A stretch of DNA of 64,000 nt from an uncultured Microbacteriaceae bacterium (GTDB taxonomy: Bacteria > Actinomycetota > Actinomycetes > Actinomycetales > Microbacteriaceae). The notes below the pieces were generated by a model. It was not told the DNA's origin. It saw nothing but the letters and a program-made list of their open reading frames with translations, and did no database searches. Made by a program: the position numbers and the translations under genes. Each line of letters begins with the position of its first letter. Position 1 is the first letter of the stretch. The DNA lies in assembly GCA_937872445.1 (NCBI GenBank), contig CALMSL010000062.1:18726-82725 (forward strand). The letters are read 5' to 3'. Below, one piece after another: positions 24,758 through 33,620 of the stretch.

Positions 24758-26005
24758 CTACCCCGAAGCGCTGGCCCCGTCGAGCCGGGCGAACGCGAGA
24801 GCGGCGAGGTACGCTGCGGCATCCGGCAGCACCGAATCGTCGAACCGGGCGAGGTTCGAGTGATTGTAGGGTGCCGTCGCCGGGTTGAGTTCGGGACGGC
24901 ACGCGCCGACGAACACGAACGCGCCCGGCACCTCCCGAAGCACGGAAGCGAAGTCCTCCGCACCGCCGATCGGCGTCTCGGCCAGCGTGAACCGTTCCCG
25001 TCCGAACATCTCGACCGCGACGCGTTCGGCCACGTCCACGTGCTCCGGCGCGTTGACGAGCGGCTCCGTCACGATGGCGAAGTCAACGTCGGCGGCGAGC
25101 CCGAACGCGGAGGCAATGCCCGACACGAGTTCCCGACTGTGCGCCTCCACCGCGACGAGGTTCTGCTCCGAAAACGTGCGGACGGTCGCTCCGAAACTCG
25201 CCGTGCTCGGGATCACGTTGCTCGTCCCGCGCTCGCCGCCAGCAAGCCAGCCGACGGTGATGATGACCGGGTCGAACGCGCTGAACCGGCGCGTGACCAT
25301 CGTCTGCAGGCCCGACACGATTTCGGCGAGCGCCTGATTCGGATCCCGCGCGAGGTGCGGTGCAGAGCCGTGCCCGCCGCTGCCGTTGACCGTCACGTCC
25401 AGTGTTGCCGCCGCAGCCATGAGGGTGCCCGCACGGGTGAAAAAGTGGCCGAGCGGCGCGCTCGTCGTCACGTGCAGCGCGTACGCTCCGACAATCGAAC
25501 CCGTCGCGAATCCGAGCGCGCCGTCCTCGAGCATGGCGTTTGCGCCGCGGTAGCCTTCCTCGCCCGGCTGCAGCAGGAAGAGCACTTCCCCGGCGAGCTC
25601 GTCGCGATGGGTCGCGAGCAAATGGATCGCCCCCACCGCTATCGCGGCGTGGAGGTCGTGGCCGCACGCGTGCATGAGGCCGGGGATTTCGGACGCGAAA
25701 CTCTCACCGGTGTCTTCGTGCAGCGAGAGGGCATCCAGGTCTGCCCGCAGGATCACCGTCGGACCCGGCATACCGCCGGTGATCCGCACGATCGCCGAGG
25801 TCATGGGCAGTCCGTTTCCCGGGTCCACGCGGTCGGACTCGGGCCGGATGACCTCGATCGGCAGCCCGGAAATGGAGGCGAGGACACGGTCGAGTGTTTT
25901 CGGCGTGTGGAGGCCCAACTCCGGCTGGCGGTGGATGTCGCGTCGCACGGACTGCACTTCGCTCAGGTAGCCGGCAGCTTCGGCGGCGAGGTCCTTCAGC
26001 TTCAC
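24758..26005 (-). CDS. M20D-family amidohydrolase/peptidase
   Basis: A 415-residue metal-dependent hydrolase of the M20D group (IAA-amino acid hydrolase, N-acetyl-amino acid deacetylase and hippurate hydrolase relatives). Motifs are RRDIHRQPELGLHTP (about 22-36), LRADLDALSLHEDTG, the metal-site HACGHDLHAA (about 112-121) and LQPGEEGYRGANAM. A dimerisation domain (about 185-300) precedes the C-terminal metal ligand region. The substrate, an N-acyl amino acid or a related amide, is not identifiable. It starts at GTG 26005, overlapping the stop of the MFS gene (GTGA), so the transporter and hydrolase are one operon and may share a substrate. Confidence 0.9.
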   Translation of the reverse strand: MKLKDLAAEAAGYLSEVQSVRRDIHRQPELGLHTPKTLDRVLASISGLPIEVIRPESDRVDPGNGLPMTSAIVRITGGMPGPTVILRADLDALSLHEDTGESFASEIPGLMHACGHDLHAAIAVGAIHLLATHRDELAGEVLFLLQPGEEGYRGANAMLEDGALGFATGSIVGAYALHVTTSAPLGHFFTRAGTLMAAAATLDVTVNGSGGHGSAPHLARDPNQALAEIVSGLQTMVTRRFSAFDPVIITVGWLAGGERGTSNVIPSTASFGATVRTFSEQNLVAVEAHSRELVSGIASAFGLAADVDFAIVTEPLVNAPEHVDVAERVAVEMFGRERFTLAETPIGGAEDFASVLREVPGAFVFVGACRPELNPATAPYNHSNLARFDDSVLPDAAAYLAALAFARLDGASASG

Positions 26006-27480
26006 GGTACCGTCACTCCCGTCGTTTCACTTTCCACCGCATCGGAGAAGGCAAGCTTCGGCACGAAGAACAGGAGCACTGCGGCAATGAGCGCTCCGAC
26101 CCCGCAAATCGTCCACACGAGGAAGTATCCGAACAGGCTCCCGGCGGTGGAACCGGCGACCTGCACGGCGCCGATCGCGAGCACGATCGCGAACACCGAC
26201 GACGCGAAGGAGCCGCCGATCGTCTTCGTCGTGTTCGTGAGAGCCGAAGCGATACCGGTCTGCCCGCGCGGCGCTGCGGCGGCGGCGGCCGCGGGAAGCG
26301 CGCCGACGAGCGCCCCGCTGCCGAGTCCGGCGATGACCATGTTCAGGAACACTTGCCACGTCTCCAGGTGGAACGGGAGGAACAGGAGATACCCGATCGC
26401 CACGAAGAACGACGCGACGATGAGCGCGAATCTCGGGGTTCTCCAGCGAGAGACAAGCGGGAACAACAGCGCACCAATGATCATGGAGATCAGGTACAGG
26501 CCGATGAGGATGGAAATTGTTCCCGAGCCAAGCCCCAGGCCGTATCCGAGCGCCTCCTTGTCCGTCCCGGCGTAGGTTGCGAGAGGCGCTTGAGCACCGA
26601 GAAGGCTAATTCCCACAAGAAATGCGGTGAGCTGCACGGGCCACATATTCGGCTGGCGGAATACCCGGATGTCGATGGCCGGGTCCTTCTGGCGGAGTTC
26701 GAAGCGCACGAACGGCCAGAACGTGAGGACGCCGAAGGCCATGATCGCCCACGGCCACCACTGGTCGTCGTTGAACTTCAGGAACGTGAGCCCGGAGGTG
26801 ATGAGCAGCAGGCCGATCGTGAGGATGGAGAAGCCGATCCAGTCGAGGCTTCTGCCCGGCAGCGACTCCGACTCGGGCACGCCGAACAGGATCACGAAGA
26901 ACACGAGGGACACCGCGATTGCCGGCACCATGAGGGTCGGAATCATCGAACTGTGAAGGTTCTCCGGACCGCCGAACGCTGTGAACACCCGGGAACCGCC
27001 GAGTGCTCCGGCGATGGCGCCGGCTTCGAGGCCGACGATGAGGAGCCCCGCCGCCCTGCGCGTGGCGGAGGCTGCGCGGCCGCTTCGTCTCCCCTTGTCG
27101 AAAATGAGCGCGATCTCCAGCGGCAGCCAGACAACGTAGAACGCCTGCAGCGACCAGGCGATGAGGAACGTCGTGAAGTCGCCCGCAAACGCGAGCCACC
27201 ACGTGGCACCCGCCGTGAGCGCCGTGGCGACGAGCAGGATTTTCTTGTGGCCGTACATGTCGCCGAGCTTGGCCAGAATCGGAACCACGAGGGCGGACAA
27301 GAGCAGTTGCGCGCCCTCGAAAATGTTGAAGTCGGCGTCCCTGATTCCCAGGTACTTCACGAGGTCGGGGATGAGGGGAACATAGAAGCCCTGCAGGATG
27401 CCGCTCACGAATTCCACGAAGATGAGGAAGCCGATAAGGCTGACGGTGACCGCACCTGCTTTTCCGCGAAGAAGAGTCAT
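26002..27480 (-). CDS. MFS transporter, DHA2-like with about 14 transmembrane helices
   Basis: A 492-residue major facilitator. The motif-A region LAKLGDMYGHKKILLVATAL sits between helices 2 and 3. Hydrophobic helices continue to the C-terminus, more than the usual 12. The segment ALPAAAAAAAPRGQTGIASA near helix 11 resembles the DHA2 drug-efflux group, in which an extra helix pair lies mid-protein. The substrate is unknown. It is co-translated with the M20 hydrolase, so export of an N-acylated compound or uptake before hydrolysis are both possible. It starts at ATG 27480 with a -10 box 6 bases upstream and no Shine-Dalgarno, divergent from ung. Confidence 0.88.
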   Translation of the reverse strand: MTLLRGKAGAVTVSLIGFLIFVEFVSGILQGFYVPLIPDLVKYLGIRDADFNIFEGAQLLLSALVVPILAKLGDMYGHKKILLVATALTAGATWWLAFAGDFTTFLIAWSLQAFYVVWLPLEIALIFDKGRRSGRAASATRRAAGLLIVGLEAGAIAGALGGSRVFTAFGGPENLHSSMIPTLMVPAIAVSLVFFVILFGVPESESLPGRSLDWIGFSILTIGLLLITSGLTFLKFNDDQWWPWAIMAFGVLTFWPFVRFELRQKDPAIDIRVFRQPNMWPVQLTAFLVGISLLGAQAPLATYAGTDKEALGYGLGLGSGTISILIGLYLISMIIGALLFPLVSRWRTPRFALIVASFFVAIGYLLFLPFHLETWQVFLNMVIAGLGSGALVGALPAAAAAAAPRGQTGIASALTNTTKTIGGSFASSVFAIVLAIGAVQVAGSTAGSLFGYFLVWTICGVGALIAAVLLFFVPKLAFSDAVESETTGVTVP

Positions 27481-27486
27481 GAACGC

Positions 27487-27492
27487 ACACTA
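27487..27492 (-). promoter_or_regulatory. putative -10 box of the MFS-M20 operon (leaderless)
   Basis: TAGTGT on the minus strand lies exactly 6 bases before the MFS ATG. It is 16 bp from the divergent -10 box of ung, so the two promoters are back to back. Confidence 0.5.
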
Positions 27493-27508
27493 GCGCCTCG
27501 GCCGACCG

Positions 27509-27514
27509 TATTCT
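27509..27514 (+). promoter_or_regulatory. putative -10 box of ung (leaderless)
   Basis: TATTCT is followed by 6 bases (GCTGTC) and the ung ATG at 27521. There is no ribosome-binding site in the gap. Confidence 0.5.
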
Positions 27515-27520
27515 GCTGTC

Positions 27521-28198
27521 ATGGCCGCGCCGAAACCGCTCACCGAACTCGTCGACCCCGGCTGGGCCGAGGCGCTGGCACCGGCCGCCGCGCAGGTGGC
27601 CGCACTGGGGGAGTTCCTTCGGTCGGAGGTTTCCGCCGGCCGCGGGTACCTGCCTGCCGGCCGCAACGTTCTGCGCGCATTCACCTACCCGCTCGCCGAC
27701 GTGCGGGTTCTCCTCGTCGGCCAGGACCCGTACCCGACCCCCGGGCATTCGATCGGGCTCGCGTTTGCGGTGGAGCACGGGGTGCAGCCGATCCCGCGCA
27801 GCCTGCAGAACATTTACCGTGAACTGCACGATGATCTGGGGATCACGGTGCCGTCGCATGGCGACCTGACGGGCTGGGCCGAGCAGGGCGTCATGCTCCT
27901 GAACCGGGTGCTGACGGTGCAGCCCGGGGCCTCCGGATCCCACCGCGGCAAGGGATGGGAGGCTGTCACGGAACTCGCGATCCGCGCCCTCGTAGAACGC
28001 GGCGGCCCGCTCGTCGCGATCCTGTGGGGCAGGGATGCCGCGGCTCTCGGACCGCTGCTTGGTGGGACGCCCGTCGTGAAGTCGGTGCATCCAAGCCCGC
28101 TGTCGGCGCGCAATGGATTTTTCGGCTCGCGGCCGTTCAGCCGGGCGAACGAGCTGCTCGTGAAGCAGGGTGCGCCGCCGGTGGATTGGCGCTTGTGA
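27521..28198 (+). CDS. ung: uracil-DNA glycosylase, family 1
   Basis: A 225-residue enzyme that removes uracil from DNA at the start of base-excision repair. The water-activating loop is [16 protein letters not shown] (Asp69), the actinobacterial variant of the GQDPYHGPGQA motif. The C-terminal leucine-loop motif is [14 protein letters not shown], with the catalytic His. The stretch [11 protein letters not shown] is also conserved. It starts at ATG 27521 directly behind a -10 box. Length is normal for the family. Confidence 0.95.
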   Translation: MAAPKPLTELVDPGWAEALAPAAAQVAALGEFLRSEVSAGRGYLPAGRNVLRAFTYPLADVRVLLVGQDPYPTPGHSIGLAFAVEHGVQPIPRSLQNIYRELHDDLGITVPSHGDLTGWAEQGVMLLNRVLTVQPGASGSHRGKGWEAVTELAIRALVERGGPLVAILWGRDAAALGPLLGGTPVVKSVHPSPLSARNGFFGSRPFSRANELLVKQGAPPVDWRL

Positions 28199-28232
28199 CG
28201 GGGCTGGCGCGCGGGCGGTAAATCTGCTTTAC

Positions 28233-28255
28233 TTGTGCTATGTCAACTAGCACAA
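28233..28255 (+). promoter_or_regulatory. perfect inverted repeat over the start codon of the ABC exporter operon
   Basis: TTGTGCTA (28233-28240) and TAGCACAA (28248-28255) are perfect 8-base arms around a 7-base spacer. The ATG of the ATPase gene is at 28240-28242, inside the repeat. TTTACT (28228-28233) ends 6 bases before the ATG and could be the -10 of a leaderless promoter. Such a site fits a repressor blocking initiation; no regulator gene adjoins it. A GntR- or TetR-type protein encoded elsewhere is my guess. Confidence 0.6.
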
Positions 28256-29136
28256 CAATCGAGATCGCCGGGCTGGGGAAGTCCTTCGGCGCTATGCGCG
28301 CCGTCGACGACCTGAGCTTCAGCGTTCGGCCCGGTCAGGTGACGGGGTTCCTCGGCCCGAACGGCGCGGGCAAGACGACCACCCTGCGGATGCTGCTCGG
28401 CCTCGTTCGGCCCACGGAGGGCACCGCGACGTTCGGCGGAACCGAGTATCGAAACCTCAAAGATCCGCTTGCGACGGTCGGAACAGCTCTGGAAGCGTCC
28501 AGTTTTCACCCCGGCAGGTCCGCGCGAAATCATCTGCGGGTGTACGCGCGCGCCGCGGGCATCGGCATGAAACGGGTCGACGCAGTTCTGGCCCAGGTGG
28601 GCATCGCCGCGTTCGCCGACCGCAGAGTCGGCGGGTACTCGCTCGGCATGCGGCAGCGCCTCGGCCTCGCCTTCGCGCTGCTGGGCGATCCCGGAGTGCT
28701 CGTACTGGACGAACCCGTCAACGGCCTCGACCCGGAAGGCATCAAGTGGATCCGTTCCTTCCTGGGGCAGCTCGCCGCCGAAGGGCGGACCGTTCTCGTG
28801 TCGTCGCACCTCCTGAGCGAGGTGCAGCAAAGCGTCGATCGCGTCATCATCATTTCCCACGGGTCGCTCGTGTACGAGGGCGGGCTTGCCGAACTGGAAA
28901 GCGGTCCGCGGGTGCTGGCCGATTCGCCGGATCGTGCGGCGCTCGAGTCTGCGCTTCTGGCAGCCGGGGCCGACGTGGAAGCGACGGCCGGCGGGCTTGC
29001 CGTGACAGGTCTGACACGCGAGCAGGTGGGGACCATCGCGCTGTCGGCGGGCGCCGTGCTCAGCCTTCTGGCCTCGGAGCACAGTGGAATCGAACAGGCC
29101 TTTCTCGACCTCGTGGGAGAAGGAGGATCACTGTGA
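28240..29136 (+). CDS. ABC transporter ATP-binding protein
   Basis: A 298-residue ATPase of the CcmA/DrrA type used by two-gene exporters. Walker A is GPNGAGKTT (about 39-47), the Q-loop region is near LEASSFHPGRSARNHL, the signature is GYSLGMRQRLGLA, Walker B VLVLDEPVNGLDPEG and the switch His is in VSSHLLSEVQ. About 80 extra residues follow the ATPase core. The start codon sits in a 23-bp palindrome. Its stop overlaps the GTG of the permease gene, forming a two-gene operon. Antibiotic or lipid export is typical of the family, but no substrate can be named. Confidence 0.92.
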   Translation: MSTSTTIEIAGLGKSFGAMRAVDDLSFSVRPGQVTGFLGPNGAGKTTTLRMLLGLVRPTEGTATFGGTEYRNLKDPLATVGTALEASSFHPGRSARNHLRVYARAAGIGMKRVDAVLAQVGIAAFADRRVGGYSLGMRQRLGLAFALLGDPGVLVLDEPVNGLDPEGIKWIRSFLGQLAAEGRTVLVSSHLLSEVQQSVDRVIIISHGSLVYEGGLAELESGPRVLADSPDRAALESALLAAGADVEATAGGLAVTGLTREQVGTIALSAGAVLSLLASEHSGIEQAFLDLVGEGGSL

Positions 29137-29969
29137 ACGTGCTGACGGACGCGCTGGCTGCACTTCGCGCCGAGTTTTCGAAAATTTTCACCGTCCGCAT
29201 GTGGTGGGTGCTTCTCATCGTTCTCGCGGGCTACGTCGGATTCACGGCGGGAATTCTCGCCCTCGTGTTCGGCGGCGTCGGCGGCGCGCTCGCCAGTGGT
29301 GGAAACGCACCGCAGATTCCCGCGGCCGCGCTCCCGCCCATCATTTACAGCATCGCCTCGAGCGTCGGATACGTCTTCCCCGTCCTGTTCGGAACGCTCG
29401 CCACGACCGCGGAGTTCCGACACCAGACCCTGACCCCCACGTTCCTCGCGACGCCCCGTCGCGGACTGGTGCTCGGTGCGAAGTTCGTCGCGCTCGCAGT
29501 GGTTGGTGCCGGGTACGGCCTCGTCGCACTGCTGATGTCAGTGGGCCTTGGTTCCTCGATCCTGGCCGCCACCGGCCACGACACGGGGCTCGGCGACGGC
29601 GACACGTGGTGGCTGCTTGCCCGCATCGTGCTCGCGATGGCGATCTGGGCGATCATCGGCGTCGGGCTCGGCGCGCTCATCCCCAGCCAGGTCGCCGCGA
29701 TCGTCATTGTGCTGGCGTTCACGCAATTCCTGGAGCCGATCCTGCGCCTCGTGGCCACGTTCTGGGACTGGACGGCGAGCATGGGCCAGTACCTGCCGGG
29801 GGCCGCGAGCGATGCCCTCGTCGGGTCGAGCATCTTCACCACGTTGGGCGCGGCGACCGGACAGACCCAATCTCTGGATTGGTGGGCAGGCGGGCTCGTG
29901 TTGCTCGCGTACGCCGTCGTTGCCGGCGTGTTCGGTTACTTCACGAGCTGGCGACGCGATGTGACGTGA
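29133..29969 (+). CDS. ABC transporter permease
   Basis: A 278-residue membrane subunit with about six helices (for example MWWVLLIVLAGYVGFTAGIL, LVLGAKFVALAVVGAGYGLV and LARIVLAMAIWAIIGVGLGA). The amphipathic N-terminus LTDALAALRAEFSKIFTVR and the cytoplasmic stretch TTAEFRHQTLTPTFLATPRR are typical of ABC-2 type permeases. The GTG at 29133 overlaps the ATPase stop and has GGAGG 6 bases ahead. It is convergent with glgX, with only 10 bp between stops. Confidence 0.88.
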   Translation: MNVLTDALAALRAEFSKIFTVRMWWVLLIVLAGYVGFTAGILALVFGGVGGALASGGNAPQIPAAALPPIIYSIASSVGYVFPVLFGTLATTAEFRHQTLTPTFLATPRRGLVLGAKFVALAVVGAGYGLVALLMSVGLGSSILAATGHDTGLGDGDTWWLLARIVLAMAIWAIIGVGLGALIPSQVAAIVIVLAFTQFLEPILRLVATFWDWTASMGQYLPGAASDALVGSSIFTTLGAATGQTQSLDWWAGGLVLLAYAVVAGVFGYFTSWRRDVT

Positions 29970-29979
29970 TGCCCGGCAA

Positions 29980-32025
29980 TCAGTGGGCTCGGAACAGTTT
30001 CATGGAGGTCGGCGACATCGTGATCGTGGAGCCGGGAGCATGATCGCTCTGCTCGATCCAGTCGTACGCGCTGTCAAACAGGAGGGTAAAGCTCTCGACG
30101 CCGGCGTGCTGGGGGAGCGTGACCGTTTCCTCGGCTTCGAGCCCGTGCACGATGAGCAGGATCCGGTTGAACCCGTCGACCTCGTGCGTTGAGGCGGCGA
30201 GGTACTGCAGCGTCCGCTCGGCGGGCGAATCCCAGTCCTGAATCGACATCGAGGCGCCGGCGGCGTTGTACCAGTCCATTTGGGTCGCGGAATCCAGCGT
30301 CTCCCCCCACACCCCGAAATCGCGGGGCCGGATCGCGGGGTGTTCGAGGCGGAACCGGATTCCGGCTCGTGCGATCGCGAACAGGTCGCGCTGCCATTCC
30401 TCCAGATCCCACGGAAGCCAGCTCAGTTCGTCGTCGTGGATGTACGCGTTGTTGTTCCCCCGCTGGCTTCTGCCGATCTCGTCGCCCGCGGTGATCATGG
30501 GGGTACCCGCAGACAGCAACAGGGTGGCCACCAGATTGCGCATCGCTTTGCGGCGTGCAGTGACGATCGCCGGATCGTTCGTCTTACCCTCCACGCCGTG
30601 GTTGAAGGAGTGGTTGTTGTCGGTGCCGTCGCGGTTGTTCTCGCCGTTGCCGAGATTGTGTTTGACGTTGTAGGACGTGAGGTCCCACGCCGTGAATCCG
30701 TCGTGCGCCGTCACGAAATTTACGGAAGCCCCCGGGCCGCGATCCGCGGAGAACAGATCGGAAGAGCCGGATATGCGAGTGGCAAGCCGACCGATGCCGA
30801 TCGGTGCGGCGCCGGTGGAGCGCGCCGCGGCGATGTCGCTCAGCCAGAACTGCCGGACGCGATCGCGATACCGATCGTTCCATTCGAGCCAGCCCTTCGG
30901 GAACCCTCCCGTGTGCCAGCCGTCGTGACCGATATCCCACGGTTCGGCGATCAGCTTCGTGCCGGCGAGGGCCGGATCGTCCCGAATCGCCGTGAGAAGG
31001 GGATGCTCGGGGTCGAACTCGTGGTGCGCGTCCCTCGCGAGCGTGACGGCGAGGTCGAAACGGAATCCGTCGATCTGCACCTCGTTTGCCCAGTACCGCA
31101 ACGAATCGAGAATGAGCCGCTGCGTGGCCGGCATGGCGGTGTTGAGCGCGTTCCCCGTGCCCGTCGTATCGATGTAGCCTCCGTGCGCGTCCTGCCGGTA
31201 GTAGGTGGCGTCGTCGAGGCCGCGGAGGCTCGACGTCGGCCCGCCCGGCCCCTCCTCCGACGTGTGGTTGTATACGACATCCAGGATCACCTCGATGCCT
31301 GCTTCGTGGAGCAGCCGCACCATTCCCTTGAATTCGCGCAGCACGCCGGCAGGTCCGGCACTTTGCGCCGTCGGGGATGCCCAGGCGGCGTGCGGGGCGA
31401 AAAAGGAGAGGGTGTTGTATCCCCAATAATTGGTCAGCCCCATCGCGACCAGGCGCTGTTCGGACACGAACTGGTGGACGGGCAGCAGCTCGATGGCCGT
31501 GACGCCGAGATCCAGGAGGTAGCGGATGGTCGATTCGTGCGCGAGCCCGGCATAGCTTCCCCTGAGCCGTTCGGGCACGGCCGGATTGAGTTTGGTCATC
31601 CCCTTCGCGTGCGCCTCGTAAATGATGGTGCGATCGACGGGGGTCGCGGGCTTGGGCACCCCGCCCCAGTCAAAACCCTCGTCGAGGATCGTGGAGCGCC
31701 ACTCACCGCCGGTGACTCTGGAAAGCCCTTTCGCGTAGGGGTCGAGGAGGTGGAGGTTGGGGTCGAATCTGCCCAGGGACGAACCAGCCGACTGCCCTGT
31801 CGCCCGCAGCGTGTAGCTGCGGCCGGCCGTGAGTTTCGGCGACGTTGCCGACCAGACGCCGTTGCCGTCCTGGACGAGCGGAACCGTGTCGGTGATCCAG
31901 TTGAGGTCCTTGCGGGAGAACAGGCACAGCTCTATCCCGCTCGCGTTCGCCGAGTAGACGCGGATCGTTCCGCCATCTGTGGTGAAGGTGACGCCGAGAT
32001 CGCGAAGCGGGTCGGGTGTCGGCAC
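29980..32025 (-). CDS. glgX: glycogen debranching enzyme GlgX (isoamylase type)
   Basis: A 681-residue GH13 enzyme that hydrolyses alpha-1,6 branches of phosphorylase-trimmed glycogen. The N-terminal CBM48-like domain (about 1-100; FTTDGGTIRVYSANASGIEL) is followed by the GH13 barrel. Motifs are DVVYNHTSEEG (region I), DGFRFDLAVTL with the nucleophile Asp (region II), LIAEPWDIG with the acid Glu (region III) and FVTAHDGFTAWD with the transition-state Asp (region IV). A C-terminal beta domain ends the protein. It stands alone, without other glg genes nearby. It starts at GTG 32025, 6 bases behind a TACTCT box. Confidence 0.93.
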   Translation of the reverse strand: MPTPDPLRDLGVTFTTDGGTIRVYSANASGIELCLFSRKDLNWITDTVPLVQDGNGVWSATSPKLTAGRSYTLRATGQSAGSSLGRFDPNLHLLDPYAKGLSRVTGGEWRSTILDEGFDWGGVPKPATPVDRTIIYEAHAKGMTKLNPAVPERLRGSYAGLAHESTIRYLLDLGVTAIELLPVHQFVSEQRLVAMGLTNYWGYNTLSFFAPHAAWASPTAQSAGPAGVLREFKGMVRLLHEAGIEVILDVVYNHTSEEGPGGPTSSLRGLDDATYYRQDAHGGYIDTTGTGNALNTAMPATQRLILDSLRYWANEVQIDGFRFDLAVTLARDAHHEFDPEHPLLTAIRDDPALAGTKLIAEPWDIGHDGWHTGGFPKGWLEWNDRYRDRVRQFWLSDIAAARSTGAAPIGIGRLATRISGSSDLFSADRGPGASVNFVTAHDGFTAWDLTSYNVKHNLGNGENNRDGTDNNHSFNHGVEGKTNDPAIVTARRKAMRNLVATLLLSAGTPMITAGDEIGRSQRGNNNAYIHDDELSWLPWDLEEWQRDLFAIARAGIRFRLEHPAIRPRDFGVWGETLDSATQMDWYNAAGASMSIQDWDSPAERTLQYLAASTHEVDGFNRILLIVHGLEAEETVTLPQHAGVESFTLLFDSAYDWIEQSDHAPGSTITMSPTSMKLFRAH

Positions 32026-32031
32026 CGTTCT

Positions 32032-32037
32032 AGAGTA
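32032..32037 (-). promoter_or_regulatory. putative -10 box of glgX (leaderless)
   Basis: On the minus strand TACTCT is followed by 6 bases (AGAACG) and the GTG start. It shares the short divergent region with the cysteine desulfurase gene. Confidence 0.5.
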
Positions 32038-32084
32038 ATTGAGTGCGAGACCGCCCCGTGCCGTGACCTCGAGGGAGAAGGCAG

Positions 32085-33254
32085 ATGACCGTGTACCTTG
32101 ACCACGCGGCGACCACCCCGATGCTGTCGGCGGCGCGCGAGGCCTGGCTGGAAGCCCTGGGGCTCGTGGGGAATCCCTCCTCGATTCACAGTGACGGGCA
32201 GAACGCGAAGCGGATGCTCGAGGATGCCCGGGAGCGGATCGCCGCGAGCCTCGGCTGCGACCCGATTGAAGTCGTGTTCACCTCGGGGGGCACCGAATCC
32301 GTCAACCTCGCCATCAAGGGGTTGTACTGGGCGGCGGTGGCCGCCGACTCCGAGCGTCGGCGCATCCTCGTTCCGCGGGGCGAGCACCACGCGACGGTGG
32401 ACACGGTGGAATGGCTGGAGCGGCACGAGGGGGCGATCGTGCAGTGGCTGCCAGTCGACGAGTATGGCCGGGTGTCGCCGGCGGAGGTGGAGTCGGCGCT
32501 GTCGTCGCACGCGGACATGGCGCTCGTCACCCTGCTGTGGGCGAACAACGAGGTGGGAACCATTCAACCCGTTGCCGACATCGTCGCGCTCGCGACGAAG
32601 TACGGCGTTCCCGTCCACGCGGACGCGGTGGCCGCCTATCGGCACCTGCCCATCGACTTCGCGGCATCCGGGCTCGCCGCGCTGTCGGTTTCCGCGCACA
32701 AGATCGGCGGCCCGCTGGGAATGGGCGCTCTCGTCCTGTCCCGGAAGGCCACGGTCGTTCCGCTGATCCACGGGGGAGGGCAGCAGCGCCAGGTGCGCTC
32801 CGGCACGCAGGATGCGCCGGCCGCGCACGCGTTCGCGGCGGCTGCAGAGCATCCGGTTTCGGACCTCTCGGCATTGCGGGACGAACTCATCGCGGGAGTT
32901 GCCGGCGCGGTGCCCTCCGCGATCCTGCGGGGCGATCCGGTGAATCGGCTGGACAACAACGCCCACTTCACATTCCCGGGCTGCGAGGGCGATTCGCTCC
33001 TGTTCCTTCTGGATGCGGCAGGGATCTCGGTGAGCACGGGTTCCGCGTGCCAGGCCGGGATTCCGGAGGCGAGCCACGTGCTGATCGGGATGGGGCTCGA
33101 CGAGCAGGAGGCGCGCGGCGCGCTCCGGTTCACGTTCGGCCACACCTCGATCAGGTCGGACATCCGCGCGCTCGTGGCGGCGCTGCCGAACGCCCACGAA
33201 AAAGCGGTGCGGGCCGGCCTCGCGACCCGCGAAACGTCGAAGGGCACCCGCTAG
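32085..33254 (+). CDS. cysteine desulfurase (NifS/IscS family)
   Basis: A 389-residue PLP enzyme that takes sulfur from cysteine as a persulfide. It begins YLDHAATTPMLSAARE, has FTSGGTESVNLAIKG, the PLP lysine K206 in SVSAHKIGGP, and the active Cys322 in STGSACQAGIPEASH. The short loop around the Cys is of the IscS-like class I. The usual HTDAVQA before the PLP lysine reads HADAVAA. It starts at ATG 32085 with GGGAGAAGG ahead. mnmA lies 0.7 kb downstream on the same strand, and in many bacteria this desulfurase provides MnmA with sulfur for 2-thiouridine; that link is inferred from position. Confidence 0.93.
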   Translation: MTVYLDHAATTPMLSAAREAWLEALGLVGNPSSIHSDGQNAKRMLEDARERIAASLGCDPIEVVFTSGGTESVNLAIKGLYWAAVAADSERRRILVPRGEHHATVDTVEWLERHEGAIVQWLPVDEYGRVSPAEVESALSSHADMALVTLLWANNEVGTIQPVADIVALATKYGVPVHADAVAAYRHLPIDFAASGLAALSVSAHKIGGPLGMGALVLSRKATVVPLIHGGGQQRQVRSGTQDAPAAHAFAAAAEHPVSDLSALRDELIAGVAGAVPSAILRGDPVNRLDNNAHFTFPGCEGDSLLFLLDAAGISVSTGSACQAGIPEASHVLIGMGLDEQEARGALRFTFGHTSIRSDIRALVAALPNAHEKAVRAGLATRETSKGTR

Positions 33255-33275
33255 GTTTCGATCGTTCTCTGCATG

Positions 33276-33293
33276 TGTTAGTATTTTATAACA
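33276..33293 (+). promoter_or_regulatory. inverted repeat and -10 box ahead of the ArsR-like gene
   Basis: TGTTA (33276-33280) and TAACA (33289-33293) flank an AT-rich 8-base core in an otherwise GC-rich region. TATAAC at 33287-33292 resembles a -10 box. The start codon is 21 bases downstream. This is a likely promoter with an operator on top, possibly for the winged-helix protein it precedes. Confidence 0.5.
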
Positions 33294-33314
33294 GGTGCAA
33301 GAAAGGACGAGGAC

Positions 33315-33620
33315 GTGAACGCGGAGGAGCTGAGCGGCCAGCTGGCGGCAATCGCCAGTACGCAACGATTGGGCATCATCGCCCAACTCGTCAGCGAGCC
33401 TCTTCACGTGAGCGAACTAGCGCGGCGCATGGAAATGTCCCGCGCCCTGCTCTATATGCATCTGGCAAAGCTCGAGGCGGCCGGTTTCGTGACCGGCCAC
33501 CTTGAACTGAGCGACGACGGCAAGGCCCTGAAGTTTTTTCAGGCCGTGCCGTTCGAGCTCAGCATCACACCTGCCGTCATCGCGGCGGCGGTCAGCAACG
33601 AGGAAGGCACGAACGGCTGA
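33315..33620 (+). CDS. ArsR-like winged-helix transcriptional regulator
   Basis: A 101-residue winged helix-turn-helix protein. LAAIASTQRLGIIAQLVSEP and HVSELARRMEMSRALLYMHL give helices 1-4, and AGFVTGHLELSDDGKALKFF the wing. No cysteine is present, so it is not a classical metal-sensing ArsR; it resembles the DNA-binding domain used by regulators that respond to a partner protein. It starts at GTG 33315 with AAGGACGAGG upstream. The stop overlaps the start of a small membrane protein by one base (TGATG), so the two are a tight pair and may act together. Confidence 0.85.
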   Translation: MNAEELSGQLAAIASTQRLGIIAQLVSEPLHVSELARRMEMSRALLYMHLAKLEAAGFVTGHLELSDDGKALKFFQAVPFELSITPAVIAAAVSNEEGTNG

